A stretch of 64,000 bases of DNA from Aquabacterium sp. CECT 9606. Its GTDB lineage: Bacteria; Pseudomonadota; Gammaproteobacteria; Burkholderiales; Burkholderiaceae_C. The notes beneath the pieces were generated by a model, which was not told where the DNA came from, did not search any database, and saw nothing but the letters and a program-made list of their open reading frames with translations. The stretch spans positions 124,001 to 188,000 of the forward strand of contig NZ_CAKKNB010000001.1 of NCBI RefSeq assembly GCF_918741295.1, given 5' to 3'. A program made the translations under genes and the position numbers. This document shows positions 1-8,359 of this stretch, in pieces (position 1 is the first letter of the stretch; the number at the start of each line of letters is the position of its first letter).

Positions 1-8
1 CAAAGTCA

Positions 9-890
9 TCAAGTCCGCACGGCGGCCAGCATCTGCGTCACCAAGGGGTGGTGCTGCCCTCGGCGCGACCAGATGGCGTGGACCTCGTCCGACACGTCTT
101 CGCAGCGGCCGAGCAGCCGCAATCCGCGCATCATCGCCATGCCCGAGGCGCCAAACCGGCTCACCGGAAATACGCCGAGCCCACGCGCCGCAAACACCGC
201 CAGCATGGCGCTGTCTTCAAACTCACCCACGATCCGCGGACGCAGGCCCTGGGTTTCGAACCAACGATCAAGTCTGAACCGCAGCGCCGAGTGGCCGGTG
301 GGCAAGAGCATGGGCAGCCGGTCCAGCGATTGAGGGAACCCTGCGACCGCGGCCGTGCGCACGATCGCCGTGGGGCCATACCACTCGATCGGTGACTGGA
401 CCACGCGCTCACTGCTGAGCCGCAGGTTCGGGTTGTTGGGCGCGGCCTGTCCGGCCAGCACCACGTCCAGTTGGTGCAAGGCCAGTTCGGCCAGCAATTG
501 CTCGAACTCCCCCTCGTGGCACAGCAAGCGCAGCGAGGGCGTGGCCAGGATCGGTTCGAGCAAGGCGTGCGCGGCCAGCTTGGAGATCCCGTCCGAGAAG
601 CCCACCGCCAGGCGTGCCAGCTTGCCGCTGGCCGCCTCGCGCACTTCATTCGGGATCGCCTGCGCGATCTGGAAGGCCTCTTCGGCCCGCGCGAAAGCCG
701 CTTGACCCGCCTCGGTGAGCGCCACGCCCCGCCCGGCGGGCTTGAGCAGTTGGTGTCCCAGGTTCTTCTCCAGTTCGCGCACCTGGGCGCTGATGGTCTG
801 CACGGCCATGTCGAGCCGTTCCGCCGCCCGGGCGAAACCGCCTTCTTTGGTGACGACCCAGAAGTAGTACAGGTGGCGGAAATTCAACAT
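9..890 (-). CDS. LysR-family transcriptional regulator, NhaR-like
   Basis: 293-aa LysR-type regulator. The N-terminal winged helix-turn-helix (about residues 1-60) opens with LNFRHLYYFWVV, the typical opening of NhaR-type activators, and is followed by the effector-binding domain (about 90-290). It ends with the minus-strand stop at 9-11, so the gene is complete. It is transcribed divergently from a TerC-family gene at 995, and a second divergent NhaR-like/TerC pair lies at 23850-25605, so control of the adjacent transporter gene is the likely job. No good Shine-Dalgarno sequence precedes the ATG at 890. E. coli NhaR responds to Na+ and pH; the ligand here is not known. Family is secure, regulon is inference. 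Confidence 0.9.
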   Translation of the reverse strand: MLNFRHLYYFWVVTKEGGFARAAERLDMAVQTISAQVRELEKNLGHQLLKPAGRGVALTEAGQAAFARAEEAFQIAQAIPNEVREAASGKLARLAVGFSDGISKLAAHALLEPILATPSLRLLCHEGEFEQLLAELALHQLDVVLAGQAAPNNPNLRLSSERVVQSPIEWYGPTAIVRTAAVAGFPQSLDRLPMLLPTGHSALRFRLDRWFETQGLRPRIVGEFEDSAMLAVFAARGLGVFPVSRFGASGMAMMRGLRLLGRCEDVSDEVHAIWSRRGQHHPLVTQMLAAVRT

Positions 891-994
891 GGAGGGCTCA
901 CTTCGAAAAAACCGAACCAGGACTCACTCTAGCGCTGATTCCTTCGAGCCGAGAGACCACGGAACATCAGCCATCTTTCAGCACGCCTAAGCCC
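891..994. promoter_or_regulatory. Divergent NhaR-like/TerC intergenic region with LysR-type dyad
   Basis: This 104-bp gap between divergent genes holds TTCG-N7-CGAA (902-916), whose inner 13 bp fit the T-N11-A form of LysR operators. A related TTCGA..CCGA stretch lies near 942-951. The string ACTTCGAAAAAA recurs in the equivalent gap of the second NhaR-like/TerC pair (near 24679-24690). This makes it a candidate regulator site; binding is inferred. Confidence 0.45.
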
Positions 995-1993
995 ATGGAC
1001 ACCCTCTTTCAACTCCTCGCGGTCGACATTCTGGACAAGCCGGCATGGGTCTGGCTGGTCTTCTTTGGCGTTGTCGCCACATTGCTGGCTTTCGACCTGG
1101 GCGTGCTGCACAAGGACGACCACGCGATCGGCGTGCGCGAGAGCCTGTTCCTCTCTGCGGGCTACATCAGCGTCGCGCTCACGTTCGGGGCCTGGGTCTG
1201 GTGGTACCTGGGCGCCCAGAGCGGCATGGATTACTACACGGGCTTCATGATCGAGAAGTCGCTGTCGATGGACAACGTCTTCGTCATCGCGCTCATCTTC
1301 ACGTTCTTCGGGATCCCGCGGCAGTACCAGCATCGGGTGCTGTTCTGGGGCATCCTGGGCGTGATCGTGTTGCGCGCGCTGATGATCGGGCTGGGCGCCA
1401 CGCTGGTCAGCGAGTTCAGCTGGGTGCTGTACCTGTTCGGCGCCTTCCTGGTGTTCACGGGCATCAAGATGTGGCTGATGGCCGACCACGTGCCCGACAT
1501 CGCCAACAACCCGGTGCTGAAGTTCCTCAAGAAGCACATGCGCGTGACCGAGCAGCTGCATGGCAATGCATTCTGGGTGCGGCAACCGGATCCCGCGACA
1601 GGCCAGCTGGCGCGCACCGCGACGCCGCTGCTCCTGGCCCTGGTCATGATCGAGTTGGTCGACCTGGTATTCGCGGTCGATTCCGTGCCGGCCATCTTCG
1701 CGATCACGACCGACCCGTTCATCGTCTACACCAGCAACATCTTCGCGATCCTGGGCCTGCGGGCTTTGTACTTCGCACTGGCGGCGATGATCCACCGCTT
1801 CAAGTACCTCAAGTACGCGCTGGCGCTCGTGCTCGTGTTCATCGGCACGAAGATCTTCCTGGTGGGCTTCATCGGCAAGTTCCCGCCCGCCATCTCTTTG
1901 GCGGTCACCTTCGGGCTGATCGCCGGTGGCGTGCTGGTGTCGATGTGGAAGACGCGCGGGCCGTTACAGTGGCGGCATGAACACCATCAGTGA
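995..1993 (+). CDS. TerC-family integral membrane protein (Alx-like)
   Basis: 332-aa multi-pass inner-membrane protein of the TerC family. The two family repeats are visible: EKSLSMDNVFVIALIF in the first half and ELVDLVFAVDSVPAIFAIT in the second, each placing an acidic residue inside a membrane helix. Its length and the leading LDKPAWVWLVFFG segment match the long Alx-type branch rather than the short branch at 23850. Alx and relatives are linked to manganese efflux and pH response; the substrate here is inferred. It is divergent from a LysR gene, and its last 17 bases overlap the mscS start, so the two are probably co-transcribed. No yybP-ykoY-like leader is evident in the short upstream gap. 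Confidence 0.92.
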   Translation: MDTLFQLLAVDILDKPAWVWLVFFGVVATLLAFDLGVLHKDDHAIGVRESLFLSAGYISVALTFGAWVWWYLGAQSGMDYYTGFMIEKSLSMDNVFVIALIFTFFGIPRQYQHRVLFWGILGVIVLRALMIGLGATLVSEFSWVLYLFGAFLVFTGIKMWLMADHVPDIANNPVLKFLKKHMRVTEQLHGNAFWVRQPDPATGQLARTATPLLLALVMIELVDLVFAVDSVPAIFAITTDPFIVYTSNIFAILGLRALYFALAAMIHRFKYLKYALALVLVFIGTKIFLVGFIGKFPPAISLAVTFGLIAGGVLVSMWKTRGPLQWRHEHHQ

Positions 1994-3050
1994 TTGGTTG
2001 AGCCGCCACGTGGGCATCGATGCCTGGGTGGCCTCCTTGATCGCCATCGCCATTCTCACCCTGGTGCTGAATCAGCTGGCACAAGTGCTGCTGCGCCAGG
2101 CCGCGCGGTGGACGGCAAACACAGCCACCACCTGGGATGAAGCCGTGGTCAGTACCGCCCGCCGGCCCATCCTGGTGGCCATGTGGGTGGTGGGCTTGAG
2201 CTTCATGGCGCGCGTGCTGCAGCGTCATGTTGAAGAGCCTTTCCTGGCCGAGGTGCAGACACTGCGCGATGTGGCGCTGATCGCCTGTGGGGTGTGGTTC
2301 CTGTTGCGCTTCATTGGCAAAGCCAGTCGCCATGTCATTGCCGCCCGCCTGGCGCGTGGTGAAGAGGTGGATGGCACCACGATTGACGCTCTGGGCAAGC
2401 TGGCGCGCCTGATCACCCTGGTGGTGGCCGTGCTCATGATGGCGCAAACGCTGGGCTTCCACATCACCGGGCTCTTGGCCCTGGGTGGCGTGGGTGGCAT
2501 CGCGGTGGGCTTTGCGGCCAAGGACATCCTGGCCAACTTCTTCGGTGGCCTGACCATCTACCTGGACCGCCCCTTCAGCGTGGGCGACTGGATCCGCTCG
2601 CCCGACAAGAGCATCGAAGGCACGGTGGAGTACATCAGCTGGCGCCACACCCGCGTGCGTGCTTTCAACAAGAACCCGATCTACGTGCCCAACTCGTTGT
2701 TCACCAACATCGTGGTGGAAAACCCCTCGCGCATGAGCCACCGGCGCATCAAGGAGACCATCGGCCTGCGCTATGACGACATCAACCTCGTGGCGCCCAT
2801 CGTGGCCGACATCCGGGCCATGCTGGCTGCGCACCCGGACATCGACGCCACGCAGACCCTGATCGTCAATTTCACCCAGTTCGGGCCGTCTTCGCTGGAT
2901 GTGATGGTTTATGCCTTCACCAAAACCGTGGTCTGGGTGGCTTACCAGGAAGTCAAGCAAGACGTGCTGTTGAAGATCGGGAAGATCGTGGCGCAGCACG
3001 GTGCCGAGATCGCCTTTCCCACGCAGACGCTGCATTTTCCCCAGCCTTGA
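1977..3050 (+). CDS. MscS-family mechanosensitive ion channel
   Basis: 357-aa small-conductance mechanosensitive channel. The first half has several hydrophobic segments. The pore-lining helix and beta-domain signature follow around residues 175-205 (GGVGGIAVGFAAKDILANFF, then the GLTIYLDRPFSVGDWI region). A reading frame is open from 1926, but the ATG at 1977 gives a normal MscS N-terminus and overlaps the terC-family gene by 17 bp, suggesting translational coupling. The channel relieves turgor in the inner membrane on osmotic downshock. The family call is secure. Confidence 0.92.
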   Translation: MNTISDWLSRHVGIDAWVASLIAIAILTLVLNQLAQVLLRQAARWTANTATTWDEAVVSTARRPILVAMWVVGLSFMARVLQRHVEEPFLAEVQTLRDVALIACGVWFLLRFIGKASRHVIAARLARGEEVDGTTIDALGKLARLITLVVAVLMMAQTLGFHITGLLALGGVGGIAVGFAAKDILANFFGGLTIYLDRPFSVGDWIRSPDKSIEGTVEYISWRHTRVRAFNKNPIYVPNSLFTNIVVENPSRMSHRRIKETIGLRYDDINLVAPIVADIRAMLAAHPDIDATQTLIVNFTQFGPSSLDVMVYAFTKTVVWVAYQEVKQDVLLKIGKIVAQHGAEIAFPTQTLHFPQP

Positions 3051-3088
3051 TCGGCGCTCCGCACTCCCTTGGGGTGGCACACATGTTG

Positions 3089-3136
3089 CTGGTATACAAG
3101 CTGGTACATCAACGGTGCATCAAGCCGGTGCAAGGA
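3089..3136 (+). promoter_or_regulatory. Tandem 11-12 bp repeats upstream of the nitrogen cluster
   Basis: Three to four near-direct repeats sit just before the first gene of the cluster: TGGTATACAA (3090-3099), TGGTACATCAA (3102-3112), CGGTGCATCAA (3113-3123) and a weaker CCGGTGCAAGG. TGGTATAC resembles the half-site of GntR/FadR-type operators (TnGTnnnACnA), and a GntR/FCD regulator closes the cluster at 16023. The last copy abuts the Shine-Dalgarno of the binding-protein gene. Operator function is inferred. Confidence 0.4.
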
Positions 3137-3144
3137 GAAAACGC

Positions 3145-4263
3145 ATGTCGCTGGATCATTGGAATCGTCGTTCCTGGCTCAAGACGGTGGGTGCCACCGG
3201 AGCTGGAGTGGCCATGGCGGGCTGGTCTGACCTGGTGCTGGCGCAAAAGCCCATCACCATCGGCATGATCTATGTGGGCCCCAAGGACGACTTTGGCTAC
3301 AACCAGTCGCACTACGAAGCGGCCTCCGAGATCAAGAAGATGCCTGGCATCAAGATCGTGGGCGAAGAGAATGTGCCCGAGACCCAGGCCGTGCAAAAGA
3401 CCATGCAGGGCATGATCTCGCAAGACGGCGCCACGCTGCTCTTCCCCACCTCCTTCGGTTACTTCAACCCCCACATCCTCGACGTCGCCAAGAAGAACCC
3501 CGACGTGCGCTTCGCCCACTGCGGCGGCATGTGGGACGCGGCCAAGCACCCCAAGAACGTGGGCAGCTTCTTCGGCTACATCGACGAAGCCCAATACCTG
3601 AACGGCGTGATCGCCGGCCACGCCACCAAGTCCAAGAAGATCGGTTTCGTGGCGGCCAAGCCCATCCCCCAAGTGCTGCGCAACATCAACGCCTTCACGC
3701 TGGGCGCGCGCTCGGTGCACCCCGATATCACCTGCTCGGTCATCTTCACGGGTGACTGGTCCATGCCGGTGAAAGAGGCCGAGGCCACCAACAGCCTGGC
3801 CGACCAGGGCGTGGACGTGTTCACCATGCACGTCGATGGCCCCAAAGTCATCGTCGAAACGGCCGCCAAGCGCGGCAAGTTCGTGTGCGGTTACCACGCC
3901 TCGCAAGCCAAGCTGGCGCCACAGGCCTACTTGACGGGCGCCGAGTGGAACTGGGTCACGCCTTACAAGCAGATCGTCGATGCCGCGCGCACCGGCAAGC
4001 CGCATCCCAACTTCCTGCGCGGTGGTTTGAAGGAAGCCTTTGTGAAGACCTCGCCTTACGGCCCTGCTGTGAGCGAAGGCGCGCGCAAGAACGCCGACGC
4101 CATCAAGGCCCTGATGCTGAAGGACGAGTTCGAGATCTTCAAGGGCGAGATCAAGGACAACACTGGCAAGGTCGTGGTGCCCAAGGGCACGACCATCAAG
4201 CAGATCGACCCGGTGCTGGAAGGCATGAACTACCTGGTCGAAGGCGTCATCGGCAAGGTCTGA
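3145..4263 (+). CDS. BMP-family ABC transporter substrate-binding protein
   Basis: 372-aa periplasmic binding protein of the Bmp/PnrA/Med family. It begins with a Tat-type signal (NRRSWLKTVGATGAGVAMAG, cleavage likely after VLAQ near residue 33), then the Bmp domain (TIGMIYVGPKDDFGYNQ through the C-terminal VEGVIGKV). The frame opens at 3001, but the ATG at 3145 follows AAGGAGA at 3132-3138 and gives the signal peptide, so it is chosen. It is the first gene of a plus-strand cluster whose enzymes hydrolyse biuret, allophanate and probably formamide. Known Bmp proteins bind nucleosides or other small ligands; a urea-type ligand is inferred from neighbours. Its permeases follow directly, but its ATPase is seven genes away (11420). 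Confidence 0.9.
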   Translation: MSLDHWNRRSWLKTVGATGAGVAMAGWSDLVLAQKPITIGMIYVGPKDDFGYNQSHYEAASEIKKMPGIKIVGEENVPETQAVQKTMQGMISQDGATLLFPTSFGYFNPHILDVAKKNPDVRFAHCGGMWDAAKHPKNVGSFFGYIDEAQYLNGVIAGHATKSKKIGFVAAKPIPQVLRNINAFTLGARSVHPDITCSVIFTGDWSMPVKEAEATNSLADQGVDVFTMHVDGPKVIVETAAKRGKFVCGYHASQAKLAPQAYLTGAEWNWVTPYKQIVDAARTGKPHPNFLRGGLKEAFVKTSPYGPAVSEGARKNADAIKALMLKDEFEIFKGEIKDNTGKVVVPKGTTIKQIDPVLEGMNYLVEGVIGKV

Positions 4264-4275
4264 CCGGGAGTTCAC

Positions 4276-5367
4276 ATGAGCGGTTCCTCATCAACGGCGT
4301 CGGCTTTGGAAAGCATTGCCTTGCCCATCCTGGCGCTGGCGGGTGCGGTGCTGCTGTTTGGCGGCTTTGTGTGGCTGGGCGGCACCTCGCCCACCGAGAC
4401 CTGGGTGCTGCTGTTCAAGGGCGCGTTTGGCGATGCCTTCTCTTGGCAGAACACCTTACAGCGCTCGGCGCCCTTGATGTTGACCGCCTTGTGCGTGACG
4501 ATTCCGCAGCGCGCGGGGTTGATGGTGATTGGTGGTGAGGGCGCCTTGGTGCTGGGTGGGCTGGCCTGTGCCGGCTTGCCTTACCTGATTGCGCCGCCGG
4601 CTTCTGCCGTGGGCACCGTGATGGTGTTGCTGGCGGGCGCGGTGGCGGGGGCTGTCTGGATCGGCATCGTGGGCGCTTTGCGGCAATACCGCGGTGTCAA
4701 TGAAACCATCAGCTCCTTGTTGATGGGTTACCTGGCGGTGGCACTGTTCAAGCACTTCGTGGAAGGGCCCATGCGCGACCCGAGCAGCTTGAACAAGCCT
4801 TCGACTTTGCCGCTGGACCCGGCCATCCTGCTGGGCTCCATCCCCGGTTATGAGGTGCATTGGGGCTTGGCCTGGGGGGTGGGCTGTTGCGTGATTGCGG
4901 GCTTCTGGCTGTATGGATCGACGCACGGTTTTGCCACGCGGGTGGTGGGCGGCAATGCCCGGGCCGCGCGCCTGGTGGGCTTGCCCAGCCACCGCCTGGT
5001 GATCACGGCCTGTGCCTTGGGTGGCGCTTGTGCGGGCCTGGCGGGCGCCATCGAGGTGGCGGCGGTGCACACCAATGCCAATGCCTCGTTGATTGCCGGC
5101 CTGGGCTACACGGGCATCCTGGTGTCTTTCGTGGCGCGGCACAACCCCTGGGCCGTGATCCCTGTGGCCATCTTGTTTGGCGGCTTTGGCTCGGCGGGCA
5201 GCTTGCTGCAACGCCGCCTGGATTTGCCCGATGCCTCGGTGCTGGTGCTGCAGGGCTTTGCCTTCGTCATGATCCTGGCCAGCGAGGCCTTGCGCGGTCG
5301 CCTGGGTGAGCTGCTGGCCCGCCGCCCTGGCATCTCGGCCAACAACCTGTCGCAGGTGCCCGCATGA
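4276..5367 (+). CDS. ABC transporter permease (BMP/ribose-type, first)
   Basis: 363-aa permease of the BPD_transp_2 family with about nine hydrophobic segments and the family core NETISSLLMGYLAVALFKHF followed later by LGYTGILVSFVARHNPWAVI. GGGAG precedes the ATG. The stop codon overlaps the next permease start (ATGA at 5364-5367). It pairs with the second permease to form the inner-membrane channel for the Bmp-family binding protein. Substrate is unknown; a ureide or amide is inferred from the operon. Confidence 0.9.
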   Translation: MSGSSSTASALESIALPILALAGAVLLFGGFVWLGGTSPTETWVLLFKGAFGDAFSWQNTLQRSAPLMLTALCVTIPQRAGLMVIGGEGALVLGGLACAGLPYLIAPPASAVGTVMVLLAGAVAGAVWIGIVGALRQYRGVNETISSLLMGYLAVALFKHFVEGPMRDPSSLNKPSTLPLDPAILLGSIPGYEVHWGLAWGVGCCVIAGFWLYGSTHGFATRVVGGNARAARLVGLPSHRLVITACALGGACAGLAGAIEVAAVHTNANASLIAGLGYTGILVSFVARHNPWAVIPVAILFGGFGSAGSLLQRRLDLPDASVLVLQGFAFVMILASEALRGRLGELLARRPGISANNLSQVPA

Positions 5368-6287
5368 GTGAATCCTCCATCTGGTTCGACGTGATCATCG
5401 CGGTGCTGGGTGGCGCGATCCGCGTGGGCACGCCCTTCTTGTTCGTGAGTCTGGGCGAGTGCCTGACCGAAAAATCAGGCCGCATCAACCTGGGCCTCGA
5501 AGGCGTGCTGGTGCTGTCGGCCATGGCCGGCTTCGGGGGAAGCTACCTCACGGGCTCGCCTTGGTTGGGTGTGTTGGCCGCGGGTTGTGCGGGCGCCTTG
5601 CTGGCCTTGTTGCACGGCTTGCTGTGCTCGCTCAAAGGCGTGAACGACATCGCCACCGGCATCGCTTTGATGTTGCTGGGCGCGGGCCTGGCCTTCTACC
5701 TGGGCAAGGGCTTGATCCAGCCGCAAGCCGCGCAGATCCCTTCGATTGATCTGGGCGGTTGGAGCGATTCGCAGCAGGTGCAGGCCGCCTTGCGCATCAA
5801 TGCCTTGTTCCCCGTTGGTGTGGCCTTGGCGGGCTTGATGGCCTGGGCCATGGCGAACACACGCTGGGGCTTGATCGTGCGCATGGCGGGTGACAGCAGC
5901 GATGCATCGCGGGCACTGGGCTACTCGGTCAATACGGTGCGCGTGTTGGCCACTATGGCGGGCGGCTTCATCGCGGGCTTGGGGGGTGCTTCACTGTCCT
6001 TGTATTACCCGGGCAGTTGGAACGAAGGCCTGTCCAGCGGGCAGGGCCTGATCGCGGTGGCCCTGGTGATCTACGCGGGCTGGCAACCCATCAAGTGCTT
6101 GTGGGCCGCCTTGCTGTTCGGTGGCGCGGGCGCCTTGGGGCCGGCCTTGCAATCGGTGGGCATCAGCGCGGGCTACCACCTGTTCAACGCCATGCCTTAT
6201 GCCTTGACCTTGCTGATCCTGATCTGGACCTGCTCGCCCAAGCGATCACTGCAAGGCGCCCCGATGGAATTGAACGTGTCACGTTGA
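5364..6287 (+). CDS. ABC transporter permease (BMP/ribose-type, second)
   Basis: 307-aa inner-membrane permease and partner of the preceding gene. It shows the early SLGECLTEKSGRINLGLEGV motif that is characteristic of the second permease in Bmp-type transporters, then GVNDIATGIALMLLGAG. Translation is probably coupled to the upstream permease through the 4-bp ATGA overlap. Hydrophobic segments run through most of the protein. The formamidase gene follows after 16 bp. Confidence 0.9.
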   Translation: MSESSIWFDVIIAVLGGAIRVGTPFLFVSLGECLTEKSGRINLGLEGVLVLSAMAGFGGSYLTGSPWLGVLAAGCAGALLALLHGLLCSLKGVNDIATGIALMLLGAGLAFYLGKGLIQPQAAQIPSIDLGGWSDSQQVQAALRINALFPVGVALAGLMAWAMANTRWGLIVRMAGDSSDASRALGYSVNTVRVLATMAGGFIAGLGGASLSLYYPGSWNEGLSSGQGLIAVALVIYAGWQPIKCLWAALLFGGAGALGPALQSVGISAGYHLFNAMPYALTLLILIWTCSPKRSLQGAPMELNVSR

Positions 6288-6303
6288 CGAGAAGGAGCAC
6301 AGC

Positions 6304-7353
6304 ATGAGCGGACTCAGTGGACTCAACAAATCGCCCAACGGCGTGGTCGTGGGCCTGGTGCAATTGCAGTTGCCGGTGGTCGAGACCCCGGCGCAACTGG
6401 CCTCACAAACACAGCGCGTGGTCGACATGGTGGGCAAGGCGCGGCGCAGCTACCCGGGCATGGACCTGGTGGTGTTCCCCGAGTACTCGCTGCATGGCCT
6501 GTCGATGAGCACGGCGCCCGAGTTGATGGTGACGCTGGATGGCCCCGAGGTGGCGGCCCTGCGCGCGGCCTGCATTGCACACAAGATCTGGGGCTGCTTC
6601 TCGATCATGGAACACAACCCGCACGGCATGCCCTACAACACAGGCCTGATCTTTGACGACCAGGGCGCGCTCAAGCTGTATTACCGCAAGTTCCACCCCT
6701 GGGTGCCGGTGGAGCCCTGGGAGCCCGGCAACATGGGCATCCCCGTCATCGATGGGCCCAAGGGCCTCAAGCTGTCGTTGATCATCTGCCACGACGGCAT
6801 GTTCCCCGAGATGGCGCGCGAGTGTGCCTACAAGGGTGCCGAGCTGATGATCCGCACAGCGGGCTACACCGCACCGGTGCGCCACGCGTGGCGCATCACC
6901 AACCAGGCCAATGCCTTCCAGAACCTGATGATGACGGCCAGCGTGTGCCTGTGCGGCAGCGACGGCACGTTTGATTCCATGGGCGAGGCCATGGTCTGCC
7001 ATTTCGATGGCACGGTGGCCGTGCAAGGCGGTGGCCGGCCCGACGAGATCGTCTGCGCCGAGATCCGCCCCGACCTGATCCGCGAGGCCCGCCTGAACTG
7101 GGGTGTCGAGAACAACATCTACCAGCTTTACCGCCGTGGTTATGCGGCCGTGAAGGGCGGGGCGCAAGACTGCCCCTACACCTTCATGCAGGACATGGTG
7201 TCGGGCCAATACGCGTTGCCGTGGGACGGCGAGGTCGTGGTCACCGACGGCACCTCGTGTGGCATTCCCGAGCCCACGCGTGAGTTCCAGGGCAACGAGC
7301 CCAACCTGCTGGACACCAGCACGCCAGCGTCTTTGTTCAAGGAGGCCGCATGA
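6304..7353 (+). CDS. Formamidase-like aliphatic amidase (nitrilase superfamily)
   Basis: 349-aa cytoplasmic amidase of the AmiE/AmiF branch. The catalytic triad is complete: Glu60 (VVFPEYS), Lys129 (YYRKFHPW) and Cys162 (IICHDGM). The stretch after the lysine, [13 protein letters not shown], resembles formamidases (PW.P.EPW.PG) more than acetamidases, so formamide -> formate + NH3 is the best guess. AAGGAG precedes the ATG, and the stop overlaps biuH by 4 bp (ATGA). Its place between transporter permeases and a biuret hydrolase indicates nitrogen scavenging from small amides. The natural substrate could be another short amide or ureide. Confidence 0.85.
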   Translation: MSGLSGLNKSPNGVVVGLVQLQLPVVETPAQLASQTQRVVDMVGKARRSYPGMDLVVFPEYSLHGLSMSTAPELMVTLDGPEVAALRAACIAHKIWGCFSIMEHNPHGMPYNTGLIFDDQGALKLYYRKFHPWVPVEPWEPGNMGIPVIDGPKGLKLSLIICHDGMFPEMARECAYKGAELMIRTAGYTAPVRHAWRITNQANAFQNLMMTASVCLCGSDGTFDSMGEAMVCHFDGTVAVQGGGRPDEIVCAEIRPDLIREARLNWGVENNIYQLYRRGYAAVKGGAQDCPYTFMQDMVSGQYALPWDGEVVVTDGTSCGIPEPTREFQGNEPNLLDTSTPASLFKEAA

Positions 7354-8045
7354 GCTTGACCATCGAATCCAAACCCTACGCCTGGCCCTTTGATGGCGAT
7401 CTGCAGGCCTCGAACACCGCGCTCATCATCATTGATATGCAGACCGATTTCTGCGGCGTGGGTGGCTATGTGGACAAGATGGGCTACGACCTGTCGATGA
7501 CGCGCGCGCCCATCGAGCCGATCAAGAAGCTGCTCGATGCCTCGCGCAAGGCCGGCATCCTGGTGATCCACACGCGTGAAGGCCACCGCCCCGACTTGAC
7601 CGACCTGCCGGCCAACAAGCGCTGGCGCTCGCGCCAGATTGGCACCAATGGCGTGGGCATTGGCGACGTGGGCCCGTGCGGCCGCATCCTGGTGCGCGGC
7701 GAGCCCGGCTGGGACATCATCCCCGAGCTCTACCCCATCGCGGGCGAGCCCATCATCGACAAGCCGGGCAAGGGCTGCTTCTGCGCCACCGACCTGGAGA
7801 TGCTGCTGCACACCCAGGGCATCAAGAACATCATCCTGACCGGCATCACCACCGACGTGTGCGTGCACACCACCATGCGCGAGGCCAATGACCGTGGCTT
7901 CGAGTGCGTGATCCTGACCGACTGCACCGGTGCCACCGATCCCGCCAACCACGCGGCCGCCTTCAACATGGTGTTGATGCAGGGCGGGGTGTTTGGCACG
8001 GTGTCAGATTCTGGTGCGGTGATCAAGGCGTTGGAGACTTTGTGA
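7350..8045 (+). CDS. biuH: Biuret amidohydrolase (isochorismatase-like hydrolase)
   Basis: 231-aa cysteine hydrolase of the isochorismatase fold. The triad is Asp29 ([10 protein letters not shown]), Lys138 (IIDKPGKG) and Cys171 ([20 protein letters not shown]). Long stretches match biuret hydrolases as I remember them, notably [27 protein letters not shown] and [13 protein letters not shown]. The reaction is biuret + H2O -> allophanate + NH3; allophanate would then go to AtzF (13767). The start overlaps the formamidase stop. The last codons, IKALETL-stop, are duplicated as IKALETP-stop at 8402-8425, beyond a repeat element. Confidence in the exact substrate is good but rests on motif memory. 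Confidence 0.82.
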   Translation: MSLTIESKPYAWPFDGDLQASNTALIIIDMQTDFCGVGGYVDKMGYDLSMTRAPIEPIKKLLDASRKAGILVIHTREGHRPDLTDLPANKRWRSRQIGTNGVGIGDVGPCGRILVRGEPGWDIIPELYPIAGEPIIDKPGKGCFCATDLEMLLHTQGIKNIILTGITTDVCVHTTMREANDRGFECVILTDCTGATDPANHAAAFNMVLMQGGVFGTVSDSGAVIKALETL

Positions 8046-8085
8046 TGGCGCATTCTTTGCGTGCCGATCGCCTTGGGGTGGCTGC

Positions 8086-8175
8086 GTGGGGTGGGTGGCC
8101 AACTGCGCTCGTGTCCCCCGGCCGGGCTGCGCCCGACCTCCTCCTTTACCTCGCTACGTTGGCCACCCACCCCAC
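8086..8175 (-). repeat. Hairpin repeat unit L1
   Basis: Outer stem of 18 perfectly paired bases: 8086-8103 with 8158-8175. Inner hairpin CGGGC (8123-8127) with GCCCG (8131-8135), loop TGC. Conserved core on the plus strand is TGCGCTCGTGTCCCCCG on the left and CTCCTCCTTTACCTCGCT on the right. It is in opposite orientation to unit R1. Confidence 0.85.
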
Positions 8176-8209
8176 TTCGCTGGCGGCGATGGTGGTGGCG
8201 TGCCGCCAT

Positions 8210-8239
8210 GTGGGGTTGATCGCTCGCGATCAACCCCAC
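8210..8239. repeat. Central palindrome of locus 1
   Basis: 14-bp perfect inverted repeat, 8210-8223 with 8226-8239, separated by two bases. It contains GTTGATCGC/GCGATCAAC. It sits between the two inverted units; locus 2 has different palindromes in the same place. Confidence 0.85.
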
Positions 8240-8263
8240 CCTCACGCAAGCGCTCTGAGGATG

Positions 8264-8359
8264 GGGCGGGCGGGGTGTGCGGCGAAGCGAGGTAAAGGAG
8301 GAGGAATGGGCCAAGCCCATTCCGGGGGACACGAGCGCAGCCGTGCACCCCGCTTGCCC
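8264..8359 (+). repeat. Hairpin repeat unit R1
   Basis: Outer stem 8264-8283 with 8340-8359: 20 positions, 16 Watson-Crick and 4 G-T pairs as read on the plus strand, with no true mismatch. Inner hairpin is 9 bp, GGAATGGGC (8303-8311) with GCCCATTCC (8315-8323). Conserved core is GAAGCGAGGTAAAGGAGGAG before and CGGGGGACACGAGCGCA after the inner hairpin. The AAAGGAGGAGG is a near-ideal Shine-Dalgarno sequence. Confidence 0.85.

Noticed and set aside
891-994. Possible yybP-ykoY manganese riboswitch before the Alx-like TerC gene
   Set aside because: The gap is only about 100 bp, lies between divergent genes, and lacks the conserved loops of that riboswitch that I could recognise.
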